A model generated the notes under the pieces. The model made no database searches, had not been told where the DNA came from, and saw only the letters and a program-made list of their open reading frames with translations. From positions 6,944,001 through 7,008,000 of the forward strand of contig NC_048555.1 in the NCBI RefSeq assembly GCF_902806685.2: DNA of 64,000 bases. Reading direction: 5' to 3'. A program made the translations under genes and the position numbers. Source of the DNA: Maniola hyperantus (taxonomy: Eukaryota > Arthropoda > Insecta > Lepidoptera > Nymphalidae). Position 1 is the stretch's first letter. Every line of letters begins with the position of its first letter. This document shows, in pieces, positions 56,991 through 64,000 of the stretch.

Positions 56991-57375
56991 AATAATTTTA
57001 TTTTTTGTAAGTACAACTTCTTTTTAACTTGCAAAAATAGAGCTAAAACCTAAAATTTTAAATTTATGATAAATGCTAATAAAAGCTTTGAAAGTACATT
57101 CTTAAAGTCCACTAAAGCGACATTGCCGTAATTAATTACCAGGCGCTTTGCTTGTGTTACTGTTAGCTATCAGATTTTTCAACTATGTAGTTTTTTTCCG
57201 TGGCTTTATTTAAATAAGCATCCGCTGTAGTAGGTACTAGACAATTTTTATTTTATTTTATTAGTAAGTACTAACTGCTTTCAAAGTTAGCTTACTTGAA
57301 TAAAGCTATACGCTTAGGGAGCGAATAGAAATTTGAAAAGTTTAAAAGATTCTATCAAACTTTAATCGCCCAACA
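56991..57375. other. No feature seen
   Basis: AT-rich spacer. Confidence 0.35.
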
Positions 57376-57602
57376 ACAAGTTTGTTAAATATAACGTGTT
57401 TGTCAAATTATTTGAACGTCTGCAGTCGTGTTTGATGCGTTTGTCAAACAAACTACGTGTTTGGAAATTTGTTTGTCAAACATGCTTGAAGGTGTACGGC
57501 TGCGTTTGTCAAACAAACTACGTGTTTGTCAAACATACTACGTGTTAGGCAAATTTGATTGACAGCGTGTTTGACAAACATGTTTGGCCGTTTACGGGAG
57601 CA
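57376..57602. repeat. Cluster of TTTGTCAAA palindromic words
   Basis: At least five TTTGTCAAA and one TTTGACAAACA within 230 bp, several inside CGTTTGTCAAACAAACTACG blocks repeated at about 57440 and 57500. It is probably the scrambled inside of a fold-back element, or a binding-site array. Confidence 0.6.
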
Positions 57603-57733
57603 CTTTATATGTAAGATTAAAATATAAATGTGTATGGTCGCTTTTAGACCTCATCTATTCAACGGATTTTTTTTAAAAATCTTTATACCTTACTATAGGT
57701 TTCAAAAATACATTTAATGTTATAACCCTGTTC

Positions 57734-57860
57734 TACAGGGTGTAACCAGAACACTAGCAAAAACGAAGACAGGTGATACTACTGATGATTACTGATATGA
57801 TAACACTAGAAAACGCTATATTTTGTACATAAAATATAAATATAAAATCCTATTTTTTGT
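57734..57860 (+). repeat. Mariner-like MITE, truncated copy 3
   Basis: Keeps the left TIR (ACAGGGTGTAACCAGAACAC) and about 100 bp of interior; it runs into family A sequence at about 57880. Confidence 0.65.
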
Positions 57861-57882
57861 AAAAAAAATCATACAATTTAAC

Positions 57883-58096
57883 GCGGAGCGGGGAAGCGGA
57901 GCGAAGAAGCGGTTAAGCGGATGGGCCTCGAAGAATCCCGTGGGAACTCTTTGATTTTCCGGGGTAAAAAGCTCATGTCCTTCCCCGGGATGTACCAAAT
58001 TTCATCAAAATCAGTTAAGCTTTTGGGCCGTGAAAAACTAGCAGACAGACAAACAAACAGACAGACACACTTTCGCATTTATAATATTAGTATGGT
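57883..58096 (+). repeat. Dispersed repeat family A
   Basis: TTTGATTTTCCGGGGTAAAA, CTTCCCCGGGATGTACCAAA, CAAAATCAGTTAAGC, CACTTTCGCATTTATAATAT, and AGTATGG in order. It overlaps open stretches on both strands that are not genes. Confidence 0.7.
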
Positions 58097-58391
58097 CTAT
58101 GGATTACATTATTATAAATCAAGTAAGTGTATCAAATAGGAATTTTCCATCATTAATACCTATATTAATAATAATAATTTTACGGTGTAATATTAGAAAT
58201 TATCTTGAACTATTGTTCGTAAATAGCCAAAACGTCATATTTACACCAAAGAACGCAATATGAAATACGTTTTTACGTGCTTCCTCGCTAATTACATTAT
58301 CGTCATGATAATTGAGTCTTATATTAATTTAGGACCTTATACGAGTATGTGTGGAGTTTTTCTTTTTCATAATAAGTGCCTAATAATAATA

Positions 58392-58589
58392 AGAGCTGAT
58401 GCCCGCTTGGTCCGCGTGGTTTTTTTTTTAATCCTGTGGAAACTCTTCGATTTTCCGGGATACAAAACCTATGTCCGTGCCCAGAATGTAAGCTAACTAT
58501 CTGCTAAATTTCATCAAAATCGGTTAAATTGTTGGGCTGTGAAAAGCTAGCAGACAGACAGACTTTCGCGTTCATAATATTAGTATGGA
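58392..58589 (+). repeat. Dispersed repeat family A
   Basis: GATGCCCGCTTGGTCCGCGT, TCGATTTTCCGGGATACAAA, ATCAAAATCGGTTAAATTG, and CATAATATTAGTATGGAT: an end-to-end copy. Confidence 0.75.
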
Positions 58590-58868
58590 TATGGATTATA
58601 TTTACCGATTCCAGGATATCTCAAGTCTTAACACTTCTAGGCCTAAATAGAATACTTGACAAATTATCATAGCATGGGGCTAGTTAGGTAGGATGTATCA
58701 CCTACTTTAATTGTAGTTCCCTGTACGCTCGGTGGGGTGCATCGAATCGGCACAAAATTAACTCATTTTGCATGACACACCTCTTCCAGCGTACCTACTT
58801 GTATAATACCTACGTCCATTTCAGTGCCTATACGACGAACGAACGACAATAATATAGACCAAAAGACA
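58590..58868. other. No feature seen
   Basis: Spacer. Confidence 0.35.
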
Positions 58869-59304
58869 TTTTTAGGGTTCCATACCTCAAAAGGAAAAAC
58901 GGAACCCTTATAGGATCACTTTCTTGTCTGTCTGTCTGTCCGTTTGTCCGTCTGTCCGTCTGTCTGTCAAGAAACCTACAGGGTACTTCCCGTTGACCTA
59001 GAATCATAAAATTTGGCAGGTAGGTAGATCTTATAGCTGACATTTGGGGAAATCTGAAAACCGTAAATTTAGGGTTATTTAAAAAATTAAATTGTGGTCA
59101 TGAACTAATAGGTATTTTCAACTTTCGAAGTGAGATAACTATATCAAGTGGGGTATCATATGAAAGGTCTTCACCTGTACATTCTAAAACAGATTTTTAT
59201 TTATTTTTATGAATCATAGTTTTTGAATTGTCGTGCCAAATGTCGAAAAATACGATTGTAGTACGGAACCCTCATTGCGCGAGCCTGACTCGCACTTGGT
59301 CGAC
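58869..59304 (-). repeat. Dispersed repeat family E
   Basis: Antisense copy: TTTTTAGGGTTCCATACC, CTATAGGATC-like end, CTGTCTGTCTGTCCG, TGGGGTATCATATGAAAGG, CCTGACTCGCACTTGGTCGA. Confidence 0.75.
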
Positions 59305-59576
59305 TTTTTTTAGAACCAACTAATATCTATCTATACTTTCTTTCAAATTAAACTTCGAGTTTGGAAGGTAGGTATAATAAACAACTTGTGCATACTTAAT
59401 AAATATAAATTAAATTATTAGCATGAGTAATAATTAGGAGATAGGTATGGATAGACATTATACTCCTGTAAAATTTTCCACTAAACAAAACCTAGGTACT
59501 TAATAGAATGTTAATATAATATGTACCTAGGTAATTCTGACATAGTAGGGAATGCGACAAATACAGGTCTACGTAA

Positions 59577-60007
59577 GGCAGTGGTCCGACCGCCGACGAC
59601 GAACGAAAAACAAGTAGAACTAGAAACTATAAACGAGTTGGCGATCAGCGGGAAGCGAGTGTGTAGTTTCGATAGCTTTGTCGCCGGGCTATAAGCGGTT
59701 ATTACAAAGTATACATATATTACAAAGTACTCTGTGCTCAGTCCTGTGCAAACCTGCGCGCGCGTTACACGTGTTTACAACACAACAGCGAGCGAGCATC
59801 GCTGAGCGAGTTTATTTTTGAAAGATCGTCGCTCAGCGACAACACTAGTAAAGCGAGTCGTCGCCGGCAGTGTGAACAGTCAGAGAGCAACTTTTGATAT
59901 ATGCATCTCTTTCGTTTACACGGAATGTACATTTATTGTGCGTTTCTTGAGAGAGAAAATCACCGATAGTCAGTCGTATTTTCGCCGGCGCGGGTCGGAC
60001 CACTGCC
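59577..60007. mobile_element. Harbinger-like MITE with TAA duplication
   Basis: The 431-bp element has GGCAGTGGTCCGACC inverted at both ends and TAA duplicated on each side (59574-59576, 60008-60010). A 3-bp TWA duplication is characteristic of PIF/Harbinger elements. The interior is non-coding, GC-rich in places, with GCGAGCGAG words. Confidence 0.8.
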
Positions 60008-60204
60008 TAAAACAATTACCGCAACACGTTTAGCGTTAACGACATAGGAAATTAAATATCAATAAAATTTATAATGTTTTGAATGCAAAAAATTTACTTG
60101 CTTCTTCGATTTGTTTTTACTTAAATGAGATCTAAGCTTTATCATAAAAATCCCTTAGGGCGCTTCCCTACCACGTAAATGTAAGGATGCGTAGCGAGGA
60201 ATAA

Positions 60205-60340
60205 TTTTCATACTAAGACTTGTCCGCACGGATATAGAATTTTAAAAATTCCTTAGGAACTCTTTGATTTTTCGCGATAAAAAGTGTCCTATGTCCGTCA
60301 ACGATACAAGCTATACTCTACCAAATAGATGATGCACGCC
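60205..60340 (+). repeat. Family A fragment
   Basis: ACTTGTCCGCACGGATATAG, AGGAACTCTTTGATTTTTCG, CGATACAAGCTATACTCTAC. Confidence 0.5.
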
Positions 60341-60623
60341 ACTTTATCCAGCCGCCCCAAGAGCTGAACATTGGCTGATAAAGAGAGTGTATGTTACCCA
60401 TTATGCAGCTAAAACTACAAATCCATCTCCTTTGCGCTTTTATGCAGCTAAAAGAGAAATTGTGAATAAATATTACTCCAATGCTATATTATTTCGATAT
60501 TCTGCATGCAGTGTTTACTACACTAAGTGACATATCTATTTTTGAAGTGAAAAGTTAATTCATTTTCGGTAAGTGAAACTTGTATTTGTTTATTAGTGTC
60601 TGAAATTTGATAGGAAAGCAAGT

Positions 60624-60754
60624 TTATCGTCAAATTCAATGTTCCGTAACTAAGAAATATAACTGTTTTCTTGGAAATTCTATTATAAAATGGATTGTAA
60701 TATTATAAAAATGCCAGCAATTTCTTAGTTACGGAACATTGAATTTGACGATAA
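60624..60754. repeat. Perfect 35-bp inverted repeat
   Basis: Arms 60624-60658 and 60720-60754 (TTATCGTCAAATTCAATGTT...) are exact reverse complements with a 61-bp AT-rich loop. A young fold-back MITE is likely. Confidence 0.85.
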
Positions 60755-60759
60755 GCTTT

Positions 60760-61260
60760 TTACTTATAAATTATTAAAAATCTTTTCCAAAACCAGTAGA
60801 TATTTTGCAGACAAAATAAAAATAAATAGTAAATATCATAAAATATTATAGTTTAGAACATGGAAAATGGTGGACAAGCAATGTGAACCGTTATAATGCT
60901 TTAAGAGCTATATTAAGGTGCTAAGGGCATATTAATCAGCAACAAGCTGATACGAGTAGCTCCTGTGTCTAACAAGTCAGCCCTAGATCGATGTAGAGCT
61001 TGATAGTCGGTAACATATACGACAAAGCCCTACCCAATGAACAGCTGAATAATCTGTCAAGGATTAACTTTTAGGGGTCCGTGGTGAACGCTTGGACATG
61101 AGATAATAAGTCGGTTACCTACTTTTTAGGTACTCGTAGTCTATAAAAGTTATAATTTTATTGCACCTATTAAAAAATCGTGGATAAAATAGATACAACA
61201 CGTCTGCCGTGCACACTATTTAATTCGTCATTAGTTTTAATACTTATTATAACTTTATTT
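60760..61260. other. No supported gene
   Basis: AT-rich. Faint coding-like words around 60870-61080 are full of stops. Confidence 0.3.
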
Positions 61261-61265
61261 CACAG

Positions 61266-61520
61266 GGTAATTCACAACTGGACGCAGCAGCTGGTACAAG
61301 TGATTAGCTCGGAGAACATGAACACTCTGATGATCAAGCTTTAATTTTGGATAAACTCAATACAGCCATAGAAAATCAAACAAAAATTGCCCTCCTTGTC
61401 GGTACAATTGGATGAAACAAATACCTCAATTACTCAGCACTATGAGCAGCCAGTAAATGTTAATCTGCTGCAGCGGAAGAAAGAGAAAGCTCCAATAGAA
61501 AAATACCAATAACCAGTTTT
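61266..61520 (+). pseudogene. Degraded exon-like segment
   Basis: After a good acceptor (TTTATTTCACAG) the frame reads GNSQLDAAAGTSD, stop, LGEHEHSDDQALILDKLNTA, IENQTKIALLVGTIG, stop. A further stretch rich in K/E ends at EKAPIEKYQ. Composition and length suggest a dead exon of a transposase-associated or cellular gene; I do not recognise the family. Confidence 0.3.
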
Positions 61521-61524
61521 TTTG

Positions 61525-62275
61525 AGTTTTCTATTTTTTTAGGAGTTTTTAATTACTAATAATAATTAACTTTCAATATTATTGTAGATGAAACTTTTAT
61601 GTTCGTTCTGTCTATTGTTTATGTAAAAATGAATGGAAATTAAAGCCTGAATATAACCACAAATGCAGTTTATATTTCTTAAATAGCACCTAAATATTAC
61701 ACATACTACGTAACAATGGAACGAAGTACTGATACAATGTAGCAAAGTATAGACCAAAACTCGTTTTTAGAACTCAAAGATTACCGTCAATGTTTATATT
61801 TAAAGAAATTGTATCTGGAGCCTCTTTCCAACAAAGCAATATTTTTTCATAGGAATTAATATTACATGATTGCGAATTCGCATTCTTCGATTTTTTTAAG
61901 GAGATTTCTCTGGGTATTAAAAAAAATACGGAACCCTCGTCTTATAAAATTTGCACTCTTTCATGGCTCACTTAACTTGCGGTTATGGTTCATTGTTTCC
62001 CTTTCTCTGATTAAATGCCTACGGGAGTACAATTATTCAGCCCAATAGGCTACTTGACTCATATCTAATTCCGTCCAATAAATGATTATTTATTATAGTA
62101 TTTTTGCTTAAGACAACGAAATATATCAATAACAATTATTAAAAACGCAGGATGGATATAAATCCAATTTAAAAAATACAGTTTTTATTTTTATTTGAAG
62201 AGAAACGCTGTCAGCCATGATGTGACGTCATTAAATATGTAAACAAAGAAATGTCATCCCTATGTCACGCGGGGA
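61525..62275. other. No feature seen
   Basis: AT-rich; one TGACGTCA octamer at 62223-62230. Confidence 0.35.
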
Positions 62276-62279
62276 CTAA

Positions 62280-62512
62280 TAGTATCCAATATATAAATTT
62301 AGAGTCCTGACTAACTTATATATCAACGCACAGCCTAAACATCTAAACAGCTGGTTCTAGATACATGAAATTTGGTGCGTGGTTCTTTGTAGGTAAAGAG
62401 AAGGTATCCACTAGGAAAGGATTTTTTGAAATTCCACCCCTGAGTGGGTTAAATGGAGGTTTGAAATTTATGAAGTCCACGCGGGCGAAGTCACGAGCAT
62501 AAGCGAGTTTTT
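62280..62512 (-). repeat. Dispersed repeat family B
   Basis: ATATCAACGCACAGCCTAAA, GGTATCCACTAGGAAAGGAT, CACGCGGGCGAAGTCACGAG and CATAAGCGAGT. Confidence 0.65.
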
Positions 62513-62829
62513 ATATTTCTAAAACTCATAGTAAACGTAAAAAAATATCGTTTTCTCTTTATAAATTGAATAAGTTATTAAGTAAGACTTACAACAAAGT
62601 GATCTTTGCAAAAATAAATTTGGGTTGAAGTCGTTAGTCATATAGGATCCCTTTAAGCAAGTCTTTGCGTGTTACGTATATTTATTTCACTGGGCACTCT
62701 AATCCACAACTTTCCTGTGGTCTTTATCGATGCTTTTTTACATTCTCGGATGATACAATAACGATAATTACTATACTTTTCATGTAAACTAGTATAGAAG
62801 TCATGTTTATTAAACTTTGGGAGGTTATA

Positions 62830-62900
62830 CGTGTATTGAGGTTTTTAAAGAATTCCTTGGAAACTCTTTGATTTTCCGGAACAGAAAATTGCACGTTCAT
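62830..62900 (+). repeat. Family A fragment
   Basis: GAATTCCTTGGAAACTCTTT then GATTTTCCGGAACAGAAAA. Confidence 0.45.
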
Positions 62901-62965
62901 CCTAACTTGACGCGTGACTAATATGTTGGCACCATTGCTTGTTTGTTTTATTCCTGAATTCCTGA

Positions 62966-63372
62966 GGCCGGCTCCACACGTTGGCCCCAACAGTGGCCCC
63001 AATGTATGTCCACATGTTGGCCATAATACTAGTTCTGTCCCGTCAGAGCCAACGTGATGTCCGATACAGAAATCAAAATAATTGCTCTAAGCGCTTCTAC
63101 AATACTAAGTGCATGTTATTTCTATTTGTTTAAAATTACACCTCTAAGAAGATGGTGGACGTACCCACTCGATATGAATTGCAACAAGACTGACGTTGGC
63201 GCCAACGTGTGGATGGATCGCGCGAACGTTGGCGCAGATTCTTATGAAAAACCGACACAGAATGGCCAACTCCCAACGTTGGCGCCAGTGTTGGGGCCAA
63301 TGCTAATTTCCTGATCCACACGTTGGGCGAACAGCGTTGGGGCCAATAATAGGGCCAACGTGTGGAGCCGGG
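62966..63372. mobile_element. TIR element rich in CGTTGGC(G)CCAACG palindromes
   Basis: Ends CCGGCTCCACACGTTGGCCC and GGGCCAACGTGTGGAGCCGG are inverted repeats. GTTGGCGCCAACG-type palindromes recur inside. A plus-strand frame (63054-63314) contains LRRWWTYPLDMN, faintly like the N-terminus of Harbinger transposase-derived (HARBI1-like) proteins, so it may be a gutted Harbinger element. Confidence 0.65.
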
Positions 63373-63374
63373 GT

Positions 63375-63775
63375 TAGAAGTTAGGGTTTATTATTGTGTG
63401 ATTTGCAATGGTGCCAAGTGCCAACATATTACTCACACGTCAAGATACGATGATGAACGGAAATAGTACCAACATAATATTCTCGGTTGACAACAGTCAT
63501 TCGTTTACAGAAATCATATTAATTAAACTACTTATCAAAATATAAGCTTACACAATAGAGTAGGTAATTAAGAGGTAATTAGCCGCAATAACGTGAAATT
63601 TGAACGTATAATTTCAACAATGCATCCATTGTAACGTGCATCAATATCAATGCACATAAAATCCTTGAATTAAATTTAAATAGGTACTTACTTATGGAAA
63701 ATTTTGCAATAATATTATGTATTTGTTACAATGCTAATATTTACCGTTAACCTTAAAATACATCCGTATTCGTAC
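63375..63775. other. No feature seen
   Basis: AT-rich spacer. Confidence 0.35.
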
Positions 63776-63779
63776 TTCG

Positions 63780-63826
63780 TACAGTACCCGGCAGGAAATA
63801 TTGTACATCGACCTTTAGAAAGAGAC
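63780..63826. repeat. Fold-back MITE G, left end only
   Basis: ACAGTACCCGGCAGGAAATA and TGTACATCGACCTTTAGAAA match 21139-21190; it is interrupted by family H. Confidence 0.6.
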
Positions 63827-63905
63827 AAGCTGACCCGGCGAACTTCGTACCGCCTAACAGTCGATTCTTTAATTTTACCATAGAAAATTTGTTTTAGAGT
63901 AATGT
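63827..63905 (+). repeat. Dispersed repeat family H
   Basis: AGCTGACCCGGCGAACTTCG then TACCGCCTAACAGTCGATTC, as at 16337; it may continue past what I can match. Confidence 0.6.
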
Positions 63906-64000
63906 TACCATCGTATATTGAAAAATATTGACATTAATATTTATACGTTACTAACGTCACTCAATTGTTTTGCCTTCCCGGAGCCCCTCCACTACCACTT

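Noticed and set aside
63054..63321. Overlapping sense and antisense frames as two genes
   Set aside because: Both lie inside a TIR element rich in palindromes, which keeps both strands open by symmetry.

Overview
The window is nuclear DNA of a moth or butterfly (Lepidoptera), or a close insect relative. It is AT-rich, and 'TAGGTA/GTACCTA' words are over-represented. It is crowded with short dispersed repeats: tRNA-headed SINEs, fold-back MITEs and 3' scraps of RTE-like LINEs. Its real genes are split by introns with GT..AG borders. I found no bacterial-style operons, CRISPR arrays, rRNA or functional tRNA genes.

Two cellular protein genes are present, both on the minus strand and in tandem. 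Gene 2 (53845 down to 48093) and gene 1 (33276 down to 18382) encode membrane transporters of the SLC46 / proton-coupled folate transporter-like branch of the major facilitator superfamily. I assembled both by hand. Each has five coding exons with the same intron phases (1,1,1,2) and the same three internal exon lengths (102, 222, 157 bp). The predicted proteins are 516 aa (gene 1) and 510 aa (gene 2). They are clear tandem duplicates. Gene 1 is stretched to about 15 kb by repeat-filled introns and also appears to have a short intron in its 5' leader.

Between the two genes lies a complete 9,430-bp Ty3/gypsy-type LTR retrotransposon (35275-44704, minus strand). Its two LTRs are 1,492 bp each and show no difference in the stretches I compared. 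It has a GTTC target duplication, a tRNA-Lys-type primer site and a polypurine tract. Gag and Pol are intact and joined by a canonical -1 frameshift heptamer (A AAA AAC) directly before the gag stop. No env gene is visible. It looks recently inserted.

The outer regions (1-18.3 kb and 54-64 kb) hold no convincing cellular gene. They contain at least four tRNA-type SINE families, a mariner-like MITE in three copies, a Harbinger-like MITE with TAA duplication, GC-rich fold-backs, RTE and CR1/jockey-like LINE 3' ends, perfect inverted repeats, and one orphan TATA plus initiator promoter (about 9361). Nothing here convincingly forms a new multi-gene system. The points most worth following are the frameshifting young retrotransposon, the transporter duplicate with an altered loop motif, and several unexplained palindromic elements.
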